DNA from: CALJIC01 sp039805565
GTDB lineage: Bacteria > Chloroflexota > Chloroflexia > Chloroflexales > Roseiflexaceae
Direction of reading: 5' to 3'
DNA: 19,171 bases
Assembly (NCBI GenBank): GCA_039805565.1
Contig: JBDLTZ010000198.1
Location: 1-19,171 of the forward strand
The notes below the pieces were generated by a model. The model ran no database searches and was not told the DNA's origin. It saw only the letters and a program-made list of their open reading frames with translations. Positions 1 to 6,359 of this stretch are shown one piece after another. A program made the translations under genes and the position numbers. How positions within the stretch are numbered: the first letter of the stretch is position 1; the number at the start of each line of letters is the position of its first letter.

Positions 1-175
1 GCGCGCGCTCTTCAGGCGCGTTGTCGATCTGGTCGTAGGCCACGTACTGCGCCGCGCCCTGCATCGCCAGGACCTTGGTGATCGCCGCCGTCAGCGTCGT
101 CTTTCCGTGGTCCACGTGCCCGATCGTCCCCACGTTGATGTGCGGCTTGTTCCGCTCAAACTTCTGCTTCGCCAT
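1..175 (-). CDS. tuf: Translation elongation factor EF-Tu, N-terminal part (truncated by window edge)
   Basis: EF-Tu is the GTPase that delivers aminoacyl-tRNA to the ribosome in the cytoplasm. The first 58 codons are visible and read MAKQKFERNKPHINVGTIGH at the start, followed by the P-loop GHVDHGKT (residues 19-26) and the DQIDNAPEERAR stretch that precedes switch I. This is diagnostic for bacterial EF-Tu. The start is the ATG at 175. A GAGGAGG stretch lies unusually far upstream (about 13 nt), so initiation may rely on a weaker purine-rich stretch nearer the ATG. The rest of the gene lies beyond base 1. It sits downstream of tRNA-Thr and tRNA-Tyr on the same strand, an arrangement that recalls the tRNA-tufB operon of E. 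coli. Confidence 0.97.
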   Translation of the reverse strand, partial: MAKQKFERNKPHINVGTIGHVDHGKTTLTAAITKVLAMQGAAQYVAYDQIDNAPEERA

Positions 176-227
176 TGCTGTTCCCGTGCCTCCTCAAGCG
201 CTGCGTCGATTTGGGCGCTTACATAGC

Positions 228-252
228 TGCGACTCGCCACAAGCGAGTCGCA
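228..252 (-). other. Hairpin in the tuf 5' leader
   Basis: A perfect 10-bp inverted repeat (TGCGACTCGC at 228-237 and its complement at 243-252) has a 5-nt loop. It lies between the 3' end of tRNA-Thr and the tuf start. There is no T-run, so it is not a classic terminator. On the RNA it could be a processing or stability element separating tRNA from mRNA. That role is inferred. Confidence 0.6.
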
Positions 253-265
253 CGCAAGAGTGATC

Positions 266-341
266 TGGAGCCCATGACGAGACTCGAACTCGTGACCTCG
301 TCTTTACCAAAGACGTGCTCTGCCAGCTGAGCTACATGGGC
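266..341 (-). tRNA. tRNA-Thr (anticodon GGT)
   Basis: The cloverleaf is complete on the minus strand. The acceptor arm GCCCATG pairs with CATGGGC, followed by discriminator T and an encoded CCA (266-268). The anticodon loop is TTGGTAA, giving anticodon GGT (threonine). The T arm is ACGAG-TTCGAGT-CTCGT. It lies between tRNA-Tyr and tuf and is probably cut from a common transcript. Confidence 0.97.
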
Positions 342-360
342 ATATTTTAGGTGGTGAGCA

Positions 361-410
361 CCGAGTGCTGAGTGCTGAGTGTCTTACGCCACTCGGCACT
401 CAGCACTCGG
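361..410. repeat. Long inverted repeat of GTGCTGA heptamers between two tRNA genes
   Basis: Two 21-nt arms (361-381 and 390-410) are complementary except for one position that is still a G:T pair, with an 8-nt loop. Each arm contains the period-7 motif GTGCTGA. The 11-mer AGTGCTGAGTG recurs singly in two other gaps (2062-2072 and 11462-11472), so this is a dispersed intergenic repeat rather than a private hairpin. In the tRNA transcript it would form a very stable stem and could guide processing. No T-run follows on either strand. Confidence 0.8.
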
Positions 411-425
411 TACACACTACTCATT

Positions 426-511
426 TGGTGGGCCGGGCTGGATTCGAACCAGCGAAGGCGTTAGCCAGCAGATTTACAGTCTGCCCCGGTTGGCCACTTC
501 GGTACCGACCC
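426..511 (-). tRNA. tRNA-Tyr (anticodon GTA)
   Basis: This is an 86-nt tRNA on the minus strand with the long variable arm expected for bacterial tRNA-Tyr. Acceptor GGGTCGG pairs with CCGGCCC including one G:T pair, followed by discriminator A and an encoded CCA (426-428). The anticodon loop CTGTAAA gives GTA. The T arm is GCTGG-TTCGAAT-CCAGC. It is the first gene after the strong promoter at 546-574. Confidence 0.97.
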
Positions 512-545
512 GTGTATTTTGCCGCGCCAGCCGGCAACAGAGCGT

Positions 546-574
546 ATTATATGCGACTCGGGCGATGCTGTCAA
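546..574 (-). promoter_or_regulatory. Consensus sigma-70 promoter for tRNA-Tyr/tRNA-Thr/tuf
   Basis: On the minus strand there is a perfect TTGACA (569-574), a 17-nt spacer and a perfect TATAAT (546-551). The expected transcription start is near 539, about 28 nt before the mature 5' end of tRNA-Tyr. The full match fits stable RNA and EF-Tu, which need high expression. Confidence 0.93.
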
Positions 575-642
575 ACGGGTTTCGGTGAGGCCTCAATGAG
601 CAAATCGACACCGCACACCGGGTCTGCCGACTACTTCTAGAC

Positions 643-1032
643 CTACACCGCAGCTCGGACAAGCGCCACGCCCAGGAACGTCGCCCCCACACCCAGTATA
701 ACACTTCCCGCAACGTAAGCGCCAGCCTGAACGTGCCGCCCGGCGACGATCATGGCATAGGCCTCGTAGCTGAAGGCGGAGAACGTCGTGAAGCCACCCA
801 GCAGGCCCGTGACGATCATCAGGCGCAGCGGCTCACCAAGGCGGAAGCGCGCCGTGGCCAACTCCAGCACGACGCCGATGAGGAGGCTACCGAGCACGTT
901 GATGATGAGGGTGCCGTAGGGGAAAGCGGCGCCCCATCGCGCGACCGCCCAGAGCGAGATCAGGTAGCGCAAGTTCGCGCCAACTGCCGCGCCCAGGGCG
1001 ATCGCGAGGAGATACACAGGCCGGATCTCCAT
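643..1032 (-). CDS. crcB: Fluoride channel CrcB/FluC
   Basis: A 129-residue integral membrane protein of the CrcB/FluC family, which exports fluoride passively as a dual-topology dimer in the inner membrane. Visible family marks are GANLRY near residue 20, the conserved Asn in TLIINVLGSLLIG, and the GGFTTFSAFSYE motif with the threonine and phenylalanine-box residues that line the pore. Four hydrophobic helices fill the length, which is normal for the family. The start at 1032 gives a protein beginning MEIRPVYLL; the open frame extends further upstream but only into the neighbouring gene. The gap to that gene is 5 nt, so the two are cotranscribed. There is therefore no room for a fluoride riboswitch directly in front of crcB. 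Some bacteria carry two crcB genes; only one is seen here. Confidence 0.93.
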   Translation of the reverse strand: MEIRPVYLLAIALGAAVGANLRYLISLWAVARWGAAFPYGTLIINVLGSLLIGVVLELATARFRLGEPLRLMIVTGLLGGFTTFSAFSYEAYAMIVAGRHVQAGAYVAGSVILGVGATFLGVALVRAAV

Positions 1033-1037
1033 CCGTT

Positions 1038-2045
1038 CTAGAGCTGCACGGGCACGCCACCGCGCGCGGCGGAATCCTTCACAGCGTCGTAGAGCTGGGC
1101 CATACGCAGACCGACCTCGGGCGGGCAGGGATTGGGCAGCTGGCCGCCGCGCACCGCAAGGAACTGCTCCCACACGCCGAGCGAGGGCGGCACGGACACC
1201 GTCTCCGATGGCTCGTCGCCGCGATACTGGAGCTCGAGCTTCTCGCCCCAGACACCGGTGGAGAGGATGGCGCGCTGGCAGAAGACGCGAACGTCCGAAG
1301 CGCACGAGGGGATGGCCTCACCGCAGGCGTGCAGTGTCACGAGGGCACCGGAGCGCAGGCGTCCTATCACCGCGCCGAGTGTCTCCACCGGCCGCCCCTG
1401 GTTATCCAGGTAGGCGGCCACCTCGACAAAATCCTCACCCGCGAGGTCGACGACAGTGTTGAGCATGTGGGCGCCAGTATCGAACAGGAAGCCTCCGCCG
1501 GAGATCTCGGGCCGCTGGCGCCAGGTACCAACAGTGCCCTGCCCCCAGCTCTGCCACACGACGCCGCTGATCGTGACGATGCGGCCAAGCACGCCGGCGC
1601 GGAGCATGGCCACCGCTGAGCGGATACGCGGCGAGAGGCTGCCGGGGAAGGCCACCACCAGCAGCCGGCCGGTGCGGTCGCGCGTCTCAATCAGGCTGCG
1701 AGCCTCGGACGCATTCATCACCATGGGCTTCTCGAGGAGCACATCGAGGCCCGCCTGCATGCAGGCCGAGGTCTGGTCGTAGTGGTAGGCATGCGGGGTG
1801 ACGATGAAGGCGGCGTCGAGGCGCCCGGCATACTCCTCGAGCAAAATCTCGAGATCGGGCTGGTTAGGCGGCGGCTCGAGGCCTGCCTCGGCGAAGAGGG
1901 CAGCGGCGTCCTCGTACGCGGCGGCGGAGGGCTCACAGACGACGTCGATCGTGGTGGTCGCGCGCTGCTTGAGGATGTCGCGGATGTGGTGGCGGGACAT
2001 CCCACCGGTGCCGATCATGGCGAGGCGTACGGGCTGAGTGGTCAT
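1038..2045 (-). CDS. Gfo/Idh/MocA family NAD(P)-dependent oxidoreductase
   Basis: A 335-residue soluble dehydrogenase of the glucose-fructose oxidoreductase/inositol dehydrogenase/MocA family. The N-terminal Rossmann fold starts LAMIGTGGMSRHH with the GxGxxG nucleotide-binding loop. The EKP signature (E105-K106-P107, in LLEKPMVMN) is at the expected place; its lysine binds cofactor and substrate. The C-terminal alpha/beta domain carries a GGGFLFDTGAHMLN segment, whose DxGxH-like pattern supplies the catalytic His in this family. I chose the ATG at 2045 over an in-frame upstream start at 2078 because GGAGG lies 5 nt before it and the Rossmann strand follows at once. The substrate, probably a sugar, inositol or other polyol, cannot be read from sequence. 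It is in an operon with crcB and probably expressed separately from the amidase upstream. Confidence 0.92.
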   Translation of the reverse strand: MTTQPVRLAMIGTGGMSRHHIRDILKQRATTTIDVVCEPSAAAYEDAAALFAEAGLEPPPNQPDLEILLEEYAGRLDAAFIVTPHAYHYDQTSACMQAGLDVLLEKPMVMNASEARSLIETRDRTGRLLVVAFPGSLSPRIRSAVAMLRAGVLGRIVTISGVVWQSWGQGTVGTWRQRPEISGGGFLFDTGAHMLNTVVDLAGEDFVEVAAYLDNQGRPVETLGAVIGRLRSGALVTLHACGEAIPSCASDVRVFCQRAILSTGVWGEKLELQYRGDEPSETVSVPPSLGVWEQFLAVRGGQLPNPCPPEVGLRMAQLYDAVKDSAARGGVPVQL

Positions 2046-2078
2046 GTGGGCCTCCGTTTCAAGTGCTGAGTGCGCCAA

Positions 2079-2129
2079 AGTCGTGAGTCGTGAGTCGTGA
2101 GTCGTGAGAGTCGTGAGTCGTGAGTCGTG
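2079..2129. repeat. Period-7 tandem repeat (AGTCGTG)n
   Basis: Four exact copies of AGTCGTG (2079-2106), a 2-nt AG interruption, then three more exact copies (2109-2129). A single AGTGCTGAGTG element sits just beside it at 2062-2072. The array lies in the 175-nt gap between the amidase stop and the oxidoreductase start. Such arrays vary in copy number by slippage, so it is a possible marker of strain variation. Confidence 0.95.
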
Positions 2130-2181
2130 AGAGCCCAGTACTGTTCCGAGAGCCTGTGAGGCGGAGCCGTGAGAGCCCTAC

Positions 2182-2208
2182 CGTGCGTCGAAAGCTTTCG
2201 GGCGCACG
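2182..2208. other. Inverted repeat after the amidase gene
   Basis: CGTGCG (2182-2187) pairs with CGCACG (2203-2208) around the perfect palindrome CGAAAGCTTTCG (2189-2200), separated only by a 1/2-nt internal loop. It lies 13 nt beyond the amidase stop. It could be a weak terminator or processing hairpin; there is no T-run. Confidence 0.45.
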
Positions 2209-2220
2209 TCTTCTCCCTGC

Positions 2221-3627
2221 CTACGAGATGGGCGGGCGGCGATGGGCCCAGGGTTGGGCGGCCTCGAAGGCGGCGCCGGCACGGAGCACAGCGGCCTCGT
2301 CGAAGCGGCGCCCGACGATCTGGAGACCCACCGGGAGCCCAGCAGCGGTCCAACCGGCGGGGACAGTCAGTGCAGGTTGGCCGGTAAGGTTGAACGGGTA
2401 GGTGAAGGGGGTCCAGCCGAAGCGGCCGGCCTCATTCCCCATGTGGTCTGGCGGCCCCTCGGCGCCGGCCTCGAAGGGCGGCAGCGCCATAGTCGGAGTC
2501 AGCAGCAGGTCATAGCGCTCGAAGAAGCGGCGCGACGCGTCCCAGACAGCCTGGCGCACACCCTGGGCGGCGATGTAGGCCTCCAGATCGCCGCGCTCCT
2601 CCTGGACGGCGCGGAGGAAGCCGGGGTCAAGCTGGGCGCGCCGGGCCTCGTCGAGCGGGGCGATGTAGGCCGAGGCACCGCCGTAGAAGAGCGAGCGGAT
2701 GGCGGGGGCGGGGTCTACGAAGCGCGGGTGATCCTGCTCGAGCGCGCAGCCGAGCTCGACGAAGCGGCGCGCAGCCTCGTGGGCGATGGCGAGCACCTCC
2801 GCGTCCACTTTCGCGTAGCCAAGATCGGGCGACCAGGCGACGCGCAGGCCGCGCACCCCGCCCTCGCAGGCAGTGAGAAAGCTCACACCGCCAGGCGGGA
2901 GGCTGTTGCGGTCACGCTCATCGGGGCCGGCGAGGACATCGAGCAGCAGCGCGGCATCGCGGACAGTGCGAGCCATGGGGCCGGTGTGGGCGATCGTCTC
3001 GATGGGGCTGGGCGGGTAGACCGGCACGCGGTAGAGCTGCGGCTTGAGGCCGACGATGCCGCAGAAGCTGGCGGGGATGCGGATGGAGCCAGCGCCGTCG
3101 GTGCCGATCGCGAGCGGGCCGAGTCCGGCGGCGACCGCTGCGCCCGCGCCGCCGCTGGAGCCGCCGGCAGTGAGGCGCGGGTCCCACGGGTTGCGGGTAG
3201 GGCCGGCGACGAGATTGCCGCTATCGCCCTTCCAGCCAAACTCAGGGGTGTTGGTCTTGCCAATCACGATACCGCCGGCGGCGCGGACGCGCTCGACCGC
3301 AGGGGCGTCCTCGGCGGGGACGAAGCCAGCGTAGATCTGGGAGCCGCGGGTGGTACGAACCCCGCGCGTGATCAGCAGGTCCTTGACCGAGACCGGCACA
3401 CCGTGAAGCGGGCCGAGGGGCTCACCTCGCATCACAGCCTTCTCGGCGGCACGGGCCTCGGCGCGGGCCTCATCCGCGGCGACCGTGACGTAGGCGCCGA
3501 GCTGCGGGTCGAGGCCCGCGATGCGATCGAGGATTATCTCGGTAAGCTCGACGGGCGAGAGAGCGCGGCGACGGATGAGGGCCGCCAGCTCAACGGCGGG
3601 TGTGAAGCACAGATCGGCGGCGTCCAT
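2221..3627 (-). CDS. Amidase signature family hydrolase (GatA-like)
   Basis: A 468-residue member of the amidase signature family, which hydrolyses or transfers amide bonds with a Ser-cisSer-Lys triad. All three residues are visible: K82 in VSVKDLLITRG, the cis-serine S157 in GGSSGG (155-160) and the nucleophile S181 in GAGSIRIP. The spacing (75 and 24 residues) equals that of GatA, the glutaminase subunit of the Asp/Glu-tRNA amidotransferase. However, no gatB or gatC lies nearby and the loop reads GTDGAGSIR where GTDTGGSIR is usual. I therefore call it a stand-alone amidase. The ATG at 3627 has GGAG about 8 nt upstream and gives the normal family N terminus (sorting acidic helix, then SPVELTE); the longer frame to 3705 runs through the promoter. 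The substrate is unknown. Confidence 0.93.
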   Translation of the reverse strand: MDAADLCFTPAVELAALIRRRALSPVELTEIILDRIAGLDPQLGAYVTVAADEARAEARAAEKAVMRGEPLGPLHGVPVSVKDLLITRGVRTTRGSQIYAGFVPAEDAPAVERVRAAGGIVIGKTNTPEFGWKGDSGNLVAGPTRNPWDPRLTAGGSSGGAGAAVAAGLGPLAIGTDGAGSIRIPASFCGIVGLKPQLYRVPVYPPSPIETIAHTGPMARTVRDAALLLDVLAGPDERDRNSLPPGGVSFLTACEGGVRGLRVAWSPDLGYAKVDAEVLAIAHEAARRFVELGCALEQDHPRFVDPAPAIRSLFYGGASAYIAPLDEARRAQLDPGFLRAVQEERGDLEAYIAAQGVRQAVWDASRRFFERYDLLLTPTMALPPFEAGAEGPPDHMGNEAGRFGWTPFTYPFNLTGQPALTVPAGWTAAGLPVGLQIVGRRFDEAAVLRAGAAFEAAQPWAHRRPPIS

Positions 3628-3666
3628 CGGGCCTGCTCCGCTTCGAACTGAGAGGACGACGGCGCC

Positions 3667-3696
3667 ATTATACAGGAGCGGCGGGAAAACACGGAA
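3667..3696 (-). promoter_or_regulatory. Sigma-70-like promoter for the amidase gene
   Basis: A perfect TATAAT lies on the minus strand (3667-3672). The -35 is poor (TTCCGT at 3691-3696, 18-nt spacer). The expected start is near 3660, about 33 nt before the amidase ATG. It is back to back with the sigma-54-like site toward the other strand. Confidence 0.6.
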
Positions 3697-3698
3697 GC

Positions 3699-3715
3699 TT
3701 GGCACGCCATTTGCT
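3699..3715 (+). promoter_or_regulatory. Sigma-54 (RpoN)-type -24/-12 promoter element upstream of the GlsB-like gene
   Basis: The sequence TTGGCACGCCATTTGCT matches the consensus YTGGCACG-N4-TTGCW at every defined position, with the required GG (3701-3702), 10 nt, GC (3713-3714) spacing. It points toward the small membrane protein gene, with an expected start near 3727 and an 80-nt leader. The match is direct; whether the organism has sigma-54 cannot be seen in this window. Confidence 0.55.
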
Positions 3716-3731
3716 TTCTACTTCACACGTA

Positions 3732-3786
3732 GGCCAAGCACTTGACGTGCTGAAGACCAGGAGGCGTCGGCCAAGCACTTGGTGCT
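3732..3786 (+). repeat. Paired 13-bp direct repeats, each forming a small hairpin
   Basis: GGCCAAGCACTTG occurs at 3732-3744 and 3769-3781, 37 nt apart. Each copy continues into GTGCT, making AGCAC...GTGCT hairpins with loops of 5 and 3 nt. Both lie in the leader before the GlsB-like gene. They could be operator half-sites or RNA elements; the function is inferred. Confidence 0.6.
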
Positions 3787-3806
3787 AAGAAAAGGAGTAC
3801 GGGACC

Positions 3807-4082
3807 ATGATCAACTTCATTCTGTGGCTGCTCTTCGGAGCGCTGGTGGGCTGGCTGGCTAGCATCGTGATGCGGACGGACGCGCAGCAGGGCGCTCTGC
3901 TCAACATCATCGTCGGCATCGTGGGCGCGTTCCTCGGCGGCCTGGTGTTCAACCTTCTCGGCATTGGGGGGAGCAACATCAACTCGGGCGACTTCAGCCT
4001 AGGGGCGCTGCTGGTGTCGTTCATCGGCGCGGTGATCCTGCTGGCGCTCGTGAATATGTTCCGCCGCGGCTCGGTACGATAA
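3807..4082 (+). CDS. GlsB/YeaQ/YmgE-family stress-response membrane protein
   Basis: A 91-residue small membrane protein of the transglycosylase-associated (GlsB/YeaQ/YmgE) family. It has three hydrophobic helices: about residues 3-22 (ending in GWLASIVM), 28-50 (IIVGIVGAFLGGLVFNLLG) and 63-84. The glycine-rich second helix and the short GIGGSNINSGDFSLG loop are typical. Members are small envelope proteins often induced by general or acid stress; the molecular role is not established. The start has AAGGAG 9 nt upstream and the length is normal. It stands alone, preceded by a sigma-54-like element and paired repeats, and followed by two strong hairpins, so it is probably monocistronic and specifically regulated. 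Confidence 0.92.
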   Translation: MINFILWLLFGALVGWLASIVMRTDAQQGALLNIIVGIVGAFLGGLVFNLLGIGGSNINSGDFSLGALLVSFIGAVILLALVNMFRRGSVR

Positions 4083-4104
4083 CGCTGAGGCGCTGAACTG
4101 GCGA

Positions 4105-4130
4105 GGGGCCGACGCATGTGCGTCGGCCCC
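4105..4130 (+). terminator. GC-rich hairpin after the GlsB-like gene
   Basis: A perfect 12-bp inverted repeat (GGGGCCGACGCA at 4105-4116, complement at 4119-4130) starts 22 nt after the stop codon. There is no T-run, so it may block RNA degradation or act as a Rho-assisted or weak intrinsic terminator. Confidence 0.6.
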
Positions 4131-4180
4131 CGGTGGGCGAGTGGTGCATCGCGAGCCTCCTTCTGGGAGAGAGGAAAGCT

Positions 4181-4215
4181 CAGCAAGGCAGGGACGCCTC
4201 GTCCCTGCCTTGCTG
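4181..4215. terminator. Bidirectional terminator-like hairpin between convergent genes
   Basis: A perfect 15-bp inverted repeat (4181-4195 with 4201-4215) has a 5-nt loop. It lies between the plus-strand GlsB-like gene and the stop of the minus-strand symporter gene (4251), where a shared terminator is expected. No clear T-run is present on either side. Confidence 0.65.
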
Positions 4216-4250
4216 CGAGTAGTGCACTTCTCCGACGGGAGGATGAGCGG

Positions 4251-6344
4251 CTAGTGGCCGGCGGCAGAGGCCGTGCCCTTGGTGCCGGCGAGCTGCGTCA
4301 TCAGCTCATCGTCCTCCTGTGGGTGGCGCAGGTGGTCCACCAGCTCCTGGATCTCCTTGCTGGGCTCAGCCGTCATCTTGCTGACAATGTAGCAGAGCAG
4401 GAAGTTGACCGGCATGCCGAAGACGGCCGCGCCGAGGTGGGTGATGCCGAGGACATTGAAGGCCGGGTTGATGTAGTTCATCACCATGTAGAAGATGGTG
4501 ACGGTGAGGCCGCCGATGATGCCGGCGATGGCTCCAGGTCCGTTACAGCGCTTCCAGAAGATACCGAGCAGGATGACGGGGAAGAACGACGCCGCGGCGA
4601 GCGAGAAGGCCCAGGCCACCATCTGCGAGATGAGGGCCAGGCGCGGGAGAGCCGCGAGCGCCGCCAGGGCCGCCGCCACCAGGATCATGGCCTTCCCGAG
4701 GAACATGCGCCGCTCGGGGGACGCCTTCGGGTTAATGATGCGGTAGTAGATGTCGTGCGCGAAGGCCGACGCGATCACCACGAGGAGGCCGTCGGCGGTG
4801 GAGAGCGCGGCGGCGAGGCCTCCGGCGGCGACGATCGCCGCGACGGTGTAGGGCAGGCCGGCGATCTCGGGCGTGGAGAGCACGATCAGATCCGGGTTGA
4901 TGTTCAGCTCGGGGAACTGGAGCACGCCGTCGACCGAGGCGGCCGTGACGGAGGCGCCGGAGATCTCACCGAACTGGCCGGTCTTGTCGCCCATATCCTG
5001 GAAGGTCGCGCCGGCGACATCGATCGTGCCGTTGCCGTTGGCATCGTTCACCACCAGGGCACCGCTGTCGACACGGGTCTTGGCCCAGGCCGGGAGCTTG
5101 GCGATCTCGGTCCCCTCCAGCTTGGTGTAGTCCTGGATGCTGAGCAGGCCAGTCTTGGCCCAGTTGTTCGCCCAGGCCGGGAGGGTAGCGACATTCTGAC
5201 CGACGACGTTCTGGAGGATCTCCCAGCGCGAGAACGCGGCGTAGGCCGGGGCAGTGAAGTAGAGCAGGAAGATAAAGAACAGCGACCAGCCGACGCTCAT
5301 GCGGCTCTCGCGGACGCTGGGGACCGTGTAGAACCGGATGAGGATATGCGGCAGGCCGGCGGTGCCGAGCATGAGACAGATCGTGAGCGCCAGGAAGTTC
5401 CAGGGCGTGCCGCGCCAGTCGCCGAGCTCAGGCTGGGCGGGGTCAGGGACGCGCACCAGCGCGGGTGGGGTCACACCGATCTGCTTAGCGCTGTCGATCG
5501 CCGACTGGTTGCTGAGACCCTCGTTGTAGGGCGTGATGTAGGCCGTGGCGATGTTCTGCTCCTGCTCCAGGCGCGTGATGTTCTGGAGGGCAGTGCCATA
5601 GGCAAACTGCGGGATGGGGATGCCGGTGAGCTTGACCGCCAGGAAGGTGACCGGGATGAGGTAGGCGACGATCAGGATGATGTACTGCGCCACCTGGGTC
5701 CAGGTCACAGCCTTCATGCCACCGAGGAACGAGCAGACCAGCACGCCGGAGAGGCCGATGATCACGCCCCACTCGTAGGGCACGCCGACGAAGCGGCTCA
5801 TGATCAGGCCGACGCCCACCACCTGGGCGGTGACGTAGGTGAAGCTGACGAGGATGGCCGCGAAGGCGGCGACGGCGCGGGCGGTGTTGCCGCCGTAGCG
5901 AGCGCCGACGAAGTCCGGGATTGTGTACTGGCCGAATTTCCTGATGTACGGCGCGAAGAGCAGAGCCAGCAGCACATAGCCGCCGGTCCAGCCCATGATG
6001 TAGCCGAGGCCGTCATAGCCGAGCGCCCAGAGCGTGCCGGCCATCGAGATGAACGACGCCGCGCTCATCCAGTCGGCGCCGGTGGCCATACCGTTGAAGA
6101 TCGCGGGGACATTGCGCCCGGCCACGTAGTACTCGTCGAGCACCTTGGTGCGGCTGATGATGCCGACGGTGGCGTAGAGGCCCATCGTGAGGAGCAGGAA
6201 CGTCCAGCCGATGAAGGCCGTGGGCAGGCCGGCGAACACCTCAAGACCGCCGAGGATCAGGCTGAAGATGATGAAGCCGATCGTGAAGAGGCCGTAGTAC
6301 CGCGCCAGACGGCTGCGGAACGAGGCCTGGGTCGAGACAGCCAT
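4251..6344 (-). CDS. Sodium:solute symporter large subunit (acetate-type, VC_2705 subfamily)
   Basis: A 697-residue multi-helix transporter of the SSS family, probably importing a short organic acid such as acetate with Na+. Family marks include the GMATGADWMSAASFISMAG segment, the GRNVPA motif, and the GGLAAALSTADGLLVVIASAFAHD segment near the Na+-site helix. Between helices there is a long extra domain (about residues 375-475) with two LPAWA repeats and an EF-hand-like DANGNGTID stretch near 428. This subfamily works with a DUF4212 small subunit, which is encoded immediately upstream with a 15-nt gap. The ATG at 6344 is preceded by GAGGAG at about 8 nt. The C terminus is cytosolic and hydrophilic. 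The transported substrate is inferred from the subfamily, not shown. Confidence 0.92.
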   Translation of the reverse strand: MAVSTQASFRSRLARYYGLFTIGFIIFSLILGGLEVFAGLPTAFIGWTFLLLTMGLYATVGIISRTKVLDEYYVAGRNVPAIFNGMATGADWMSAASFISMAGTLWALGYDGLGYIMGWTGGYVLLALLFAPYIRKFGQYTIPDFVGARYGGNTARAVAAFAAILVSFTYVTAQVVGVGLIMSRFVGVPYEWGVIIGLSGVLVCSFLGGMKAVTWTQVAQYIILIVAYLIPVTFLAVKLTGIPIPQFAYGTALQNITRLEQEQNIATAYITPYNEGLSNQSAIDSAKQIGVTPPALVRVPDPAQPELGDWRGTPWNFLALTICLMLGTAGLPHILIRFYTVPSVRESRMSVGWSLFFIFLLYFTAPAYAAFSRWEILQNVVGQNVATLPAWANNWAKTGLLSIQDYTKLEGTEIAKLPAWAKTRVDSGALVVNDANGNGTIDVAGATFQDMGDKTGQFGEISGASVTAASVDGVLQFPELNINPDLIVLSTPEIAGLPYTVAAIVAAGGLAAALSTADGLLVVIASAFAHDIYYRIINPKASPERRMFLGKAMILVAAALAALAALPRLALISQMVAWAFSLAAASFFPVILLGIFWKRCNGPGAIAGIIGGLTVTIFYMVMNYINPAFNVLGITHLGAAVFGMPVNFLLCYIVSKMTAEPSKEIQELVDHLRHPQEDDELMTQLAGTKGTASAAGH

Positions 6345-6359
6345 GGTCGTCGCTCCTCG

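Noticed and set aside
2079..2129. CRISPR array
   Set aside because: The units are 7 bp with no spacers; this is a simple tandem repeat. No cas genes are present.
2046..2220. Fluoride riboswitch before the oxidoreductase-crcB operon
   Set aside because: I looked for the conserved GGNGATGG...TTCGCC core on the minus strand and did not see it. The gap is filled by heptamer repeats.
2242..3651. Plus-strand 469-codon frame opposite the amidase
   Set aside because: Antisense shadow; the minus-strand product has all amidase catalytic residues, while this one has no family features.
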